Source: an uncultured Gammaproteobacteria bacterium
GTDB taxonomy: Bacteria > Pseudomonadota > Gammaproteobacteria > JAADHQ01
Assembly: GCA_947258655.1 (NCBI GenBank)
Contig: CAMYJD010000002.1
Span: 62,001 to 126,000 of the forward strand
Length of the DNA stretch: 64,000 nucleotides
Direction: 5' to 3'
Each line of letters starts with the position of its first letter. The first letter of the stretch is position 1. Both the position numbers and the translations under genes were made by a program. Shown piece after piece: positions 54,993-63,488 of this stretch. Below the pieces are notes generated by a model that worked only from the letters and a program-made list of their open reading frames with translations, was not told the DNA's origin and searched no databases.

Positions 54993-55383
54993 CTGATCAA
55001 AAACTTGCTCGATGGTATCCCTTTGCAGTAATCACTGCACCAGGCTTTTTATATTCCCTAGCTTTAACATGACGCTGACGCAGTAAGGTATCATCGTATA
55101 GCGCCAATATTGTGTGCGTGTCATATTCACAATTCAAATTGCGTAGTGACACGCAGGTATTGCTAATCGCGACCTGTCTATATGATACGTATCAATGTTT
55201 GCCGTCTTTTCTCTGTGATTGCTCAGGCCCAATGCTATACTCTAGATGATGCCAGGCCTGTAATTTCCTGATCTCAGGCCATGGGTTTAGATGATCCAAT
55301 ACCCTGCATGTTCATCATTGATTACCCAGCAAATCGCAGGAGAGGATCGCAAGATTTTTCGTGATAAGCAGAAGGTAGCAGAC
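54993..55383. other. gene-free stretch before the SixA operon
   Basis: TGCAGT-AATC-ACTGCA (55024-55039) is a perfect six-base hairpin followed by CCAGGCTTTTT; it may end the preceding small gene. An extended -10 (TGCTATACT, 55233-55241) follows. Confidence 0.4.
55233..55241 (+). promoter_or_regulatory. extended -10 element upstream of sixA
   Basis: TGCTATACT has the TGn extension of an extended -10. No good -35 lies 16-18 bases upstream. It would place the start of transcription about 135 bases before sixA and could serve the following run of genes. Confidence 0.4.
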
Positions 55384-55848
55384 ATGAAACTTTACCTCGT
55401 TCAACACGGTGAGGCCCTGAAAAAAGAAGTCGACCCCGAGCGTCCCCTGTCCGATCAGGGCAGCGCCGATATCGATCGACTGGCAGCATTGATGAAACAG
55501 GCAGGTATTCAGGTCAGCAGGGTGATACATAGCGGGAAGTTGCGCGCCAGACAAACAGCAGAACGACTTGCGCAGGCCATTGCCCCCGGTGTTGATCTGG
55601 AGGTCAGCGGTCTCATCAATCCCAACGATAATCCCGGCGCATTTGACTGGCAAAGCGAAAGCTGGGACAGGGATACACTCGTAGTTGGTCATTTGCCATT
55701 CATGGCCAAACTGGTTTCACATATGCTGGTTGCGGACGAAAACAGAGTCCTGATAGCCTTTCAGCCGGGTAGCATTGTTTGTGTGGAACAATACGACGAT
55801 GTGCATTGGCAGTTGAACTGGATGCTCGGACCTGAATTACTCATATAG
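55384..55848 (+). CDS. sixA: SixA-type phosphohistidine phosphatase
   Basis: 154 residues from ATG 55384, with AGAAGG upstream. The histidine-phosphatase RHG-type motif appears as LVQHGEA, and the second histidine in TLVVGHLPFM. SixA removes phosphate from histidine of HPt or PTS proteins. No kinase or PTS gene lies nearby. It is the first gene of the THUMP/PrimPol/kinase run. Confidence 0.88.
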   Translation: MKLYLVQHGEALKKEVDPERPLSDQGSADIDRLAALMKQAGIQVSRVIHSGKLRARQTAERLAQAIAPGVDLEVSGLINPNDNPGAFDWQSESWDRDTLVVGHLPFMAKLVSHMLVADENRVLIAFQPGSIVCVEQYDDVHWQLNWMLGPELLI

Positions 55849-55954
55849 ATAGGATATCTGTCACCTGGCTGGCGGCTGTCGATAATGAGCGATAGAGGAT
55901 AGTGGCACTAATGGGTAAATTGCACTGTAACCAGAGCCTGGAAGGCAACGTTTA

Positions 55955-56533
55955 GTGGCAAGCAGTATGAGTAGACGCTTAGCGGGGCATGACATGCATG
56001 ACTGGAATATCGTGGTTACGATCCATGCGGGCCATTTTAAACAGGCTATACAGTTCCTGCAGAGCTTCGGCATCACAGGCAGGACGGACTACTTCAATGT
56101 ACTGGTCATGAAGGTGGATGATCTTAGCCAGTTCCTCGAAGACATTAACAATGAGATTCTGGCTGCAGGCATGTTGAATGATATTTTTAGTCGCATCATG
56201 CCTGCATCCGTGACTTTTGATTTCCAGAGCGCGACTGAATTTGAAGCGCAATTGAAGCAGGCAGTGGAACCATGGCTGGCGCAACTTGCAGGCTGCAGCT
56301 TTCATGTACGCATGCACCGTCGAGGATTCAAGGGCCGTTTATCAAGTCAGGAGGAAGAGCGCTTGCTGGACCATTTTATCATGAGCAGACTCGATGAGCA
56401 GGGAGGCATTGGCAATATCGACTTCGATGATCCTGACTATATCATAGATATCGAAACCGTCAGTCAGAGGGCCGGCGTGTCCCTGTGGTCACGCACGCAA
56501 CGAATGCATTATGCGTTGCTGAAGCTCGACTAA
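55955..56533 (+). CDS. THUMP-domain (TAN1-like) protein
   Basis: 192 residues from a GTG with GGAAGG upstream; ATG 55967 is an alternative. The C-terminal half carries the THUMP-like signature FHVRMHRRGFKGRLSSQEEE and the DPDYIIDIETVSQRAGVSLW strand. THUMP domains bind tRNA acceptor ends; TAN1 aids tRNA acetylation. No catalytic domain is attached. It lies in one strand with PrimPol (10 bases on). Confidence 0.85.
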   Translation: MASSMSRRLAGHDMHDWNIVVTIHAGHFKQAIQFLQSFGITGRTDYFNVLVMKVDDLSQFLEDINNEILAAGMLNDIFSRIMPASVTFDFQSATEFEAQLKQAVEPWLAQLAGCSFHVRMHRRGFKGRLSSQEEERLLDHFIMSRLDEQGGIGNIDFDDPDYIIDIETVSQRAGVSLWSRTQRMHYALLKLD

Positions 56534-56543
56534 TTACACAACA

Positions 56544-57329
56544 ATGGTTTCTGCTAAATTTGAAAAGGCCGCACTCGCTTACCTCCAGCGCGGATGGTCG
56601 GTGATTCCGATGCGCAAGCGAGACAAGCGTCCTGCTATAAGCTGGCAGGGATTCCAGAGCGTACGCGCCAGCGAACAGCAGGTGCGGGATTGGTACCGAC
56701 GCTGGCCTGATGCCAATGTGGGCATCGTAACCGGCGTTATATCCGGCCTCGTCGTGCTGGATGTGGATACCCGGCATGGTGGTGATGACAGTCTGAAACG
56801 TCTTGAACTCGAAAACTCGCCACTACCACAGACGCTTGTGGTCATTAGCGGCGGTGGTGGACGTCATTATTATTTTGCTCATCCTGGCGGTAGCGTACGT
56901 AACCGGGTCGGGATTGCGCCAGGCATCGATCTGCGCGCTGATGGCGGCTGCATTGTCGCACCGCCATCGGTGCATCCCTGTGGCAGGGAATATCAATGGG
57001 TCAAGGATTGTGCGCCCGAGCAGGTTACATTGGCAGCGTTGCCAGACTGGCTGCGACAAATATTAGCCAAGACAGCGGAACACAGCAGCCATACGCTGGA
57101 TTATTGGCGTCAGCTGTTGCATGTAGGTGTTGAAACAGGTGAACGCAACAATACCATAGCCTCCATCAGTGGCCATTTGTTATGGCATGGGGTGGATCCG
57201 GATGTGGTCCTGGAATTGATGTTGTGCTGGAATCGTACCCGCTGCCGCCCAGCTCTGGATGATGCGGAAGTTGTGCGCACGGTGAACAGTATCACGCGTA
57301 TGCATGAACAACATGAGCAGGACATGTAA
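56544..57329 (+). CDS. stand-alone primase-polymerase (PrimPol) with PriCT
   Basis: 261 residues. Archaeo-eukaryotic primase fold: VLDVDTRHGG (DxD), the SGGGGRHYYF (sxH) motif and GIDLRADGGCIVAPPSVH (third acidic residue). A PriCT-1-like helical tail follows (NTIASISGHLLWHGV). All metal-site residues are intact. Such domains are normally fused to a helicase on plasmids, phages and other mobile elements; here there is no helicase and no other mobile gene, which is unusual. Confidence 0.88.
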   Translation: MVSAKFEKAALAYLQRGWSVIPMRKRDKRPAISWQGFQSVRASEQQVRDWYRRWPDANVGIVTGVISGLVVLDVDTRHGGDDSLKRLELENSPLPQTLVVISGGGGRHYYFAHPGGSVRNRVGIAPGIDLRADGGCIVAPPSVHPCGREYQWVKDCAPEQVTLAALPDWLRQILAKTAEHSSHTLDYWRQLLHVGVETGERNNTIASISGHLLWHGVDPDVVLELMLCWNRTRCRPALDDAEVVRTVNSITRMHEQHEQDM

Positions 57330-57468
57330 TTTCTGTTCGCTTCTGCAATTGCACAGGCAATAGAGGCTAGCATGGTCTGCCGATACTATTACGTTATAGG
57401 GATCTATAATGATTGCGAATGGATCATAAGCAGATTTTGATCGAGGCAATGAAACGGAAAAATATCAC
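57330..57468. other. gap between the PrimPol and DUF504 genes
   Basis: 139 bases without a gene. TATAAT at 57405-57410 could be a -10, but no -35 fits it. A separate promoter for the DUF504/kinase genes is possible. Confidence 0.3.
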
Positions 57469-57726
57469 ATGATCCCGATACATGAACTATTGAATCGTAT
57501 CCGCTGGGATAAGGATTATGGTGATGCTGAATTCGTTATCGGATATTATGATCGCATCGAGGAGCGGATAATTACTGTGCCACTAAAGTCGCTCTATTTT
57601 GATAGCGAAGATCATTTTGATTTCGAGTTGGTAGATGACGAGGGCGTCATTCATACGATTCCCTTACATCGCATCAGACAGGTATATCGTGACGGTGACC
57701 TGGTATGGGAACGCAAGCAGGGGTGA
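57469..57726 (+). CDS. DUF504 (MJ1316-like) protein
   Basis: 85 residues: MIPIHELLNRIRWDKDYGDA, IGYYDRIEERIITVPL and the C-terminal HTIPLHRIRQVYRDGDLVWER define DUF504. The MJ1316 form of this domain is predicted in RNA repair and is fused to RNA-active enzymes in other organisms. Here it stands alone and precedes the kinase/nuclease fusion by 10 bases. Direct function unproven. Confidence 0.9.
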   Translation: MIPIHELLNRIRWDKDYGDAEFVIGYYDRIEERIITVPLKSLYFDSEDHFDFELVDDEGVIHTIPLHRIRQVYRDGDLVWERKQG

Positions 57727-57736
57727 TTCCGGTGGC

Positions 57737-59767
57737 ATGGCTCCGTATTCTGTTATGAATTCAATAAGACGACAACATGGTTTTCCGTTACTGAGCGCCA
57801 ATGTCGCGGATATTGTTGCGACGGTATTGCAACAGGATCAGCGTGTACTACTGTACGGTGCAGCCGGTACAGGTAAGTCTACGCTGGCAACAAGTATGGC
57901 GCAGCACCTGGCACAGGAAAATCGCCGCTGTAGTTGTATCAGTGCCGACCCGGGATCGCCACTAATGGGCATGCCGGGTACACTGTCACTGGGGCAATGG
58001 GTGCAGGACGCATGGCACATAGAAGAATATTCACCCCTGTGCACCCTCGATGCGGGTCGCTTCCGTTTACCATTGGTAGCGGCATTGGGGCACTTGTTGG
58101 ATCACGCCAGGGACGGCGTGATATTGGTTGACGGACCCGGTGTCGTTCGTGGTGTGGCCGGGCGTGAATTGCTTGAAGGTCTGGTGTCGGTGGTCAAGGC
58201 TGATGTGGTACTGGTGGTCTCGATAACAGATAAAATCCCACCGCTGCTGGCAGAATTGAATGCCCTGGCGTCGGCAATAGCTGCAGAGATCTATATCGTA
58301 CCGGCCGCGGCAGCAGCCATGCGCCCGGGCAAACGGGTGCGCGCGCGACGACGCACCGAACAGTGGGACCAATACCTGGGCGATCGCATCAGGCAGGATG
58401 TTGATCTTGAAAAAGTCAGTATCATCGGCACGCCACCACCGCGAGAGCAGGCGCATGCCTGGACAGGCAGGCAGGTCGCATTGCTGCATTCGCAACATAC
58501 CCGGGTCATGGGCGAGGTGCTACAACTCAAGGGAAACTGTCTGACGCTGATACTGCCTGCCCGTGTCAGTGATACAGATGCGCTGTTAATCCGTGATGCA
58601 GTACGCACGGCTGACGGCTACGTGGAAACGGCCATGCCCTGGGCTGCAGCGCAACTTGGCTATATACCGCCGGCAGATGTGTTGCCATCTGCCGCAGGCA
58701 GTAGCGGGCCACGTCTGGTAGGGCGGGTCGGAAACGTCGATGTGGCCATGATCAACGGAGTGTTTGGTGATCCGTTGTTACACATACGCCTGCGTCATCA
58801 GCGGCGCAGCCTGTTGTTCGATCTGGGTAGCGGCGAACGCTTGTCTGCGCGTATTGCCCATCAGGTGAGCGATGTATTTATCTCCCACGCACATCTTGAC
58901 CACATCAGCGGATTTGTGTGGCTGCTGCGTTCACGTATTGGTGAATTCCCTGCTTGCCGTTTATATGGCCCGCCTGGGCTGGCGCGACATATCGCAGGTT
59001 TTATACAAGGTGTGTTGTGGGATCGCGTAACTGTTCCCGGCCCGGAATTCGAGGTCCACGAGTATGACGGCAATATCCTACGCAGTTTTCTGCTGCAGGC
59101 GACCCGGCCGGAGCCGGAGTTGTTACACGAGCAATCTGTGACAGATGGTATCTTGCGTCAGGAATCCGGATTTACGATACGCGCGGTATTGCTGGATCAT
59201 TGCGGTACCGAGGTCGTGGCATACGCCTTTGAACCTGATCAGCAGATCAATGTGCGCAAGGACCGTCTCTTGGCGAGGGGATTGCAACCGGGTGCCTGGC
59301 TGAATGAATTAAAGCAGTATGTGGCAAGCGCAAACGACAGCACCAGGATTCGCCTGCCTGACGGCAGCGACGCGTCGGTGGCAGAACTGGCAAGCGAGCT
59401 ATTGCTGATCAGTGCAGGTAAAAAGTTGGTGTATGCCACTGATCTGGCCGACACGCAGAATAATCGCCAGCGTCTTGTTGACCTCGCCCGTAACGCACAT
59501 ACGTTTTTCTGTGAGGCAGCGTTTGCCGAGGCAGAGGCCGACAACGCCTTACGCAATGGTCATTTAACAACACGTGCCTGTGGTGAAATTGCAGTGCTGG
59601 CCGGTGTCGGTCGACTGGTGCCGTTTCATTTCTCACGGCGCTATACGGAAGATCCGTTGCAGATTTATCATGAACTGAAAACGGTCTGCCCTTGCGTTAT
59701 GATACCAATGTCAGCGCAACTATTCGAGACGAGCCGCGTAATACCTGACGATGCAGAAATCGTATAG
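57737..59767 (+). CDS. Clp1-type polynucleotide kinase fused to RNase Z-type metallo-beta-lactamase
   Basis: 676 residues from ATG 57737. Residues ~1-200 form a Clp1_P kinase: Walker A LYGAAGTGKSTLAT (residues 41-49), then SADPGSPLMGMPGTLSLG and VDGPGVVRGVAGRELLEG. From residue ~335 an RNase Z-type metallo-beta-lactamase follows: SHAHLDHISG (384-389), YATDLADT (D569), GHLTTRACGE (H609) and PFHFSRRY (H631), the RNase Z order. It should bind two zinc ions. Clp1 kinases add phosphate to RNA 5'-OH ends; RNase Z cuts tRNA 3' trailers. The union suggests that one protein handles both ends of an RNA. Confidence 0.85.
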   Translation: MAPYSVMNSIRRQHGFPLLSANVADIVATVLQQDQRVLLYGAAGTGKSTLATSMAQHLAQENRRCSCISADPGSPLMGMPGTLSLGQWVQDAWHIEEYSPLCTLDAGRFRLPLVAALGHLLDHARDGVILVDGPGVVRGVAGRELLEGLVSVVKADVVLVVSITDKIPPLLAELNALASAIAAEIYIVPAAAAAMRPGKRVRARRRTEQWDQYLGDRIRQDVDLEKVSIIGTPPPREQAHAWTGRQVALLHSQHTRVMGEVLQLKGNCLTLILPARVSDTDALLIRDAVRTADGYVETAMPWAAAQLGYIPPADVLPSAAGSSGPRLVGRVGNVDVAMINGVFGDPLLHIRLRHQRRSLLFDLGSGERLSARIAHQVSDVFISHAHLDHISGFVWLLRSRIGEFPACRLYGPPGLARHIAGFIQGVLWDRVTVPGPEFEVHEYDGNILRSFLLQATRPEPELLHEQSVTDGILRQESGFTIRAVLLDHCGTEVVAYAFEPDQQINVRKDRLLARGLQPGAWLNELKQYVASANDSTRIRLPDGSDASVAELASELLLISAGKKLVYATDLADTQNNRQRLVDLARNAHTFFCEAAFAEAEADNALRNGHLTTRACGEIAVLAGVGRLVPFHFSRRYTEDPLQIYHELKTVCPCVMIPMSAQLFETSRVIPDDAEIV

Positions 59768-59802
59768 TTCCGGACAGAGTGTTCATCTCAGGGGAAATGG
59801 TC

Positions 59803-60633
59803 ATGTGCGATGATGAATGTGTAAAGTTTCTGCAGTGGGCCTTACCGCAACTTCATATGCAATGGCCGGGTTTCCGTAAGGTGCGAGCCCAGGTATGCAA
59901 GCGCATTGCCCGGCGCATCAAGCATCTGCAGTTGGCAGACATTACTGAATACCGTGGTTTTGTGCATAAACACGCACAGGAATGGGATGTTCTGGATAGT
60001 CTGTGTCAGGTGACGATTTCACGCTTCTATCGTGACAAGCTGATGTTTGCATTTCTGGCCCGTGAGGTTCTGCCAAGCCTGGCACAACAGGCGCTTGCAC
60101 AGGGCAGGGATTATTTGAATGTCTGGAGTGTGGGTTGTGGTTCCGGCGAGGAGCCCTATTCGATGGTGTTGCTGTGGCAATTGCAATTACAGGTACAGTT
60201 TACCGGGATGCATATGCGTATTACTGCGACCGATGCCAATCCTGAATTGCTTCAGCGTGTTACCGAGGCCTGTTATCCCTATGCCAGTATCAAAAATCTA
60301 CCCCAGGAATGGCGTAATGCGGCATTTAGCATTCATGCAGATCAGTATTGCCTAAAGCCTGATTACCGACATAAGCTCAGGCTCCTGCAACAGGATGTGC
60401 GTGAAGCGATGCCTGAGGAAACATTCGATCTGGTATTATGCCGCAATCTGGTATTTACCTATTATGATGATGATTTGCAACGTACCATTCTGCAACGCTT
60501 GCAGGCGCTGTTAAGACCGGGTGCTGCGCTGGTAATCGGGATCCATGAACATCTGCCGGCCGGGACGAGCGGATTTACGGAGTGGTCAGGTAAAATGAGA
60601 ATCTACCGGAAAAGCATCTCTGCCAGTGAGTGA
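59803..60633 (+). CDS. CheR-type SAM methyltransferase
   Basis: 276 residues from ATG 59803 with AGGGGA seven bases upstream (GTG 59779 and ATG 59797 are weaker). An N-terminal helical part, then VTISRFYRDKLMF, the SAM site VWSVGCGSGEEPYSM and LVLCRNLVFTYYDDDLQ. This is the CheR fold, but the usual N-terminal RxxF region is altered (VTISRFYRD). No chemotaxis gene lies nearby, so the substrate may not be a chemoreceptor. Confidence 0.85.
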   Translation: MCDDECVKFLQWALPQLHMQWPGFRKVRAQVCKRIARRIKHLQLADITEYRGFVHKHAQEWDVLDSLCQVTISRFYRDKLMFAFLAREVLPSLAQQALAQGRDYLNVWSVGCGSGEEPYSMVLLWQLQLQVQFTGMHMRITATDANPELLQRVTEACYPYASIKNLPQEWRNAAFSIHADQYCLKPDYRHKLRLLQQDVREAMPEETFDLVLCRNLVFTYYDDDLQRTILQRLQALLRPGAALVIGIHEHLPAGTSGFTEWSGKMRIYRKSISASE

Positions 60634-60676
60634 AAATTCATCTGTGTAACAACTGTAACCCAGAACGAATTCCGGT

Positions 60677-61147
60677 TTATTTCTCGAAGGTTCCCATTAG
60701 TTGCGCCTGAGCGATGACATGTCCCTGCATGGCAGCCTCTACCTCGGCCTTGGCCGGTGTGGCCAGGCCGTCAAGCATACTATCCAAGGCATATAGTTTG
60801 AAAAAATAGCGATGGCGCCCAATCGGCGGACAGGGGCCACGATAACCACTGTGCTGCCAGTCATTGAGTCCTTCGCCTGTACCCGCAGGCAGTGTCGCAC
60901 TCGTACAGTGCGCGGGCAGAGCATTGATATCTGTCGGAATGTTGTATAGTACCCAGTGCACCCAGGTCATTTTCGGCGCCTTTGGGTCTGGCGCATCCGG
61001 ATCATCTACAATCAGCACCAGGCTCTGCGTATCTTCGGGAATGTTGTTCCATGTCAGTGGTGGTGAAATGTCATCTCCCTGGCAGGTATATATTGATGGA
61101 ATTTCACCTTCATGTTCAAAAACACTGGATTTCAGTATCAAAGACAT
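60677..61147 (-). CDS. YbhB/YbcL-type PEBP protein
   Basis: 156 residues. DDISPPLTWNNIPEDTQSLVLIVDDPDAPD and WVHWVLYNIP are the two hallmark strands, with YRGPCPPIGRHRYFFKLYALD following. It is a phosphatidylethanolamine-binding-type fold; bacterial members have no clear role. No signal peptide. It converges on the CheR gene. Confidence 0.93.
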   Translation of the reverse strand: MSLILKSSVFEHEGEIPSIYTCQGDDISPPLTWNNIPEDTQSLVLIVDDPDAPDPKAPKMTWVHWVLYNIPTDINALPAHCTSATLPAGTGEGLNDWQHSGYRGPCPPIGRHRYFFKLYALDSMLDGLATPAKAEVEAAMQGHVIAQAQLMGTFEK

Positions 61148-61442
61148 ATCTCCCTCCAGCTATTATTGCGCACGATATAGCGCAGCTATTATATTATATG
61201 CCATAGGCAAGCTTAGGTTGTATTGTCTATAGGGTATTGGCAAATTTATTCTATGCACATGATAAAGTATAATCGGCTAATTGAAGCATGCAAGTGAATC
61301 AGTGGATGTTTGTTTCCGGGTGCAGTCTGTATGACAGTCGATTACGCTGCAAACAACTGCCCAGATGTTGAATTGGCTTGAGCAGATCGGTGTCTACGCC
61401 TAGACTCCATAGTATATGCATGGAATGAGTACATAATTTATT

Positions 61443-63374
61443 ATGATGTTCACATATAAAGACATACTGGGCCAGGATGTGATCAAAAACTGTTTATTGA
61501 TGCTCTTTATCCTGTTTTACCCAGCCTTTGCCGTGGCCCAGAATCCTGATTTGCGTCTAATCTATTCATCTGACTTTCAGGGTGAACTGAAACCCTGTGG
61601 TTGTAGTGAGGCCGGTAATCTGGGTGGTGTTCTGCGTCGGGCGACGAAATTCGAAGCACTCAGACAGGCGGATATAGAAACGCTGTTTGTTAGTGCCGGC
61701 GATATTCTCGGGCCGGTAGACGAGCAGGGCGATATAAAAAACCGTTACATGCTGAAGGCCCATGGCTACCTTGGTCTGGATGCTCTGTTGCCAGGTGAAA
61801 GAGATCTGCTTTACCCGCCTGATGTATTGTCCAGCTATGGTCTGCCGTGGCTACTGACCAATGGTGTCGATACATCGCCTTTTCCCAGGCATCGATCCAG
61901 AAATTTAGGTTCGGGCCAGCGCGTGTTGTTGCTGGGGTTGCTAGATCCGGGTATGCAAGCCAGGGCCGATAAAAAATGGCTGACTGAACCCGGCAAGGCC
62001 CTGGAACATGAATTGGCAAAGGTAAAGGCAAGTAAAGCCGATGTTGTCATTCTAATGTTGCATGGAAAGCCGGAGTTTGCGCAGCGCTTTCGCAGACATG
62101 CGCTGATTGATGTGATTGTCCGTGGTCATCTGGATGAACCCGTCAGCACTGCGCCGACATCGCCTATCCCGCCGATACTCGCAGCAGGCCACCGTGGCCA
62201 ACGTATCGGTATCGCGAATCTGCAAATTACCGGAAGTACACGTGTTATCGATAATAAAATAATCCCGTTGCCATCGAGTATAAAGGATCATGCCGGACTT
62301 GCCGGGCTTTATCAGCAATACAATCGTGATATTGCCGCCTGGTACAGGATAAAAACGCAACAGATGAAAGGGGCCGCGGACATGTCCGGCCCGTATGCCG
62401 GCGCAGCGATTTGCCAGCAATGCCATCAGGACATACATGCTCAGTGGCAGGGCAGCCGGCATGCCCATGCCCTGGAAAGCCTTGTCAAAGAGAATAAGGA
62501 TGCTGATCCCGAATGCCTGTTATGTCACAACACGGGTATGGGAACTGCAGGCGGATTCATATCTCCGGTAATCACGCCCGACCATACAGATGTTCAATGC
62601 GAGGCCTGCCATGGTGCTGCGCGTAAACATGCCGAATATCCCTTACAGAACAAGGCCGGGGCAGCGCTTGGTCTGTGTACTACCTGTCATACCCGTGAAA
62701 CCAGTCCCGCATTCAAGCTTTCCGAATATTTCCCGAAAATAGCACATGCCAGCAAGCAAGCTGCACCGATCCACAGGCAGTCCGTATCTGCTATTACGGG
62801 TTTGTATGACGTTCTAGAGTCAGAACGGGCCATTATTGATACTGATGCCGTGGTCTTAACTGAATTTTTTAATTTTTATTGCAGCCGTTGTTATGTTTTC
62901 AGTACCAGCTGGTCAGAGCAGTCCAAGACCTTGCCAAAACAGGTCAGGCATCGGCAGATACCGATTATTTTCGGCGATTCACAACAGCCCTGGGCTGCAT
63001 TGGCCTACCTGGTCGCAGAACAACACGGTAAAGGGGATGTGCTCAAGGATGCCATTTTCAAGGCCAGGTTTGAACATAATGCCGATATTGGGCAGAGACA
63101 GGTCATCATCGATATCGCCGGGCAATTCAATCTGGCTTCACAGGTAAGGGATGCTTTATATAACGATGATAGCGGCATCGAAAAAAAGTTTGCCCAGGGC
63201 ATGCAGTTGAAGCATCAATACGATATACATGTTACGCCAACGATTATGATCAATGACAACCTGCGCGTGTTGCCGAAGCACACCGGCAACAACACCAATC
63301 TGATGGTAGATAACCTTGTTGAAATCCTGCTTGACATCCAATGCCGCCAATATGCACTTTGCGCAGCCAAATGA
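61443..63374 (+). CDS. exported metallophosphoesterase-tetraheme-DsbA-like fusion
   Basis: 643 residues. Signal peptide (LLMLFILFYPAFAVAQ). Residues ~35-280 resemble a 5'-nucleotidase/calcineurin phosphoesterase (YSSDFQGELKPCGCSEAGNLGG, SAGDILGP, DVVILMLHGKPEF). Residues ~320-430 have four CxxCH haem sites: CQQCH, CLLCH, CEACH and CTTCH, in cytochrome c554 style. The end is DsbA-like, with YCSRCYVFS in place of CPHC and VTPTIMIN as the cis-proline loop. The substrate is unknown; a periplasmic sulphur or nitrogen redox step is possible. Confidence 0.82.
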   Translation: MMFTYKDILGQDVIKNCLLMLFILFYPAFAVAQNPDLRLIYSSDFQGELKPCGCSEAGNLGGVLRRATKFEALRQADIETLFVSAGDILGPVDEQGDIKNRYMLKAHGYLGLDALLPGERDLLYPPDVLSSYGLPWLLTNGVDTSPFPRHRSRNLGSGQRVLLLGLLDPGMQARADKKWLTEPGKALEHELAKVKASKADVVILMLHGKPEFAQRFRRHALIDVIVRGHLDEPVSTAPTSPIPPILAAGHRGQRIGIANLQITGSTRVIDNKIIPLPSSIKDHAGLAGLYQQYNRDIAAWYRIKTQQMKGAADMSGPYAGAAICQQCHQDIHAQWQGSRHAHALESLVKENKDADPECLLCHNTGMGTAGGFISPVITPDHTDVQCEACHGAARKHAEYPLQNKAGAALGLCTTCHTRETSPAFKLSEYFPKIAHASKQAAPIHRQSVSAITGLYDVLESERAIIDTDAVVLTEFFNFYCSRCYVFSTSWSEQSKTLPKQVRHRQIPIIFGDSQQPWAALAYLVAEQHGKGDVLKDAIFKARFEHNADIGQRQVIIDIAGQFNLASQVRDALYNDDSGIEKKFAQGMQLKHQYDIHVTPTIMINDNLRVLPKHTGNNTNLMVDNLVEILLDIQCRQYALCAAK

Positions 63375-63444
63375 GTAGGCAGCGACTGCAGGTGTGTCAG
63401 TGATGTGGTTTATTTCCATAATATTCATATAATAATTCTGCGGC

Positions 63445-63450
63445 TATAAT
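63445..63450 (+). promoter_or_regulatory. possible -10 upstream of the aldo/keto reductase
   Basis: TATAAT (63445-63450) with a poor -35 TATTCA at 63422-63427 (17 bases). It lies 39 bases before the start codon at 63489. Confidence 0.35.
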
Positions 63451-63488
63451 AATAATTCACTGAAATATCAAACCTATCGGGGCCATAC

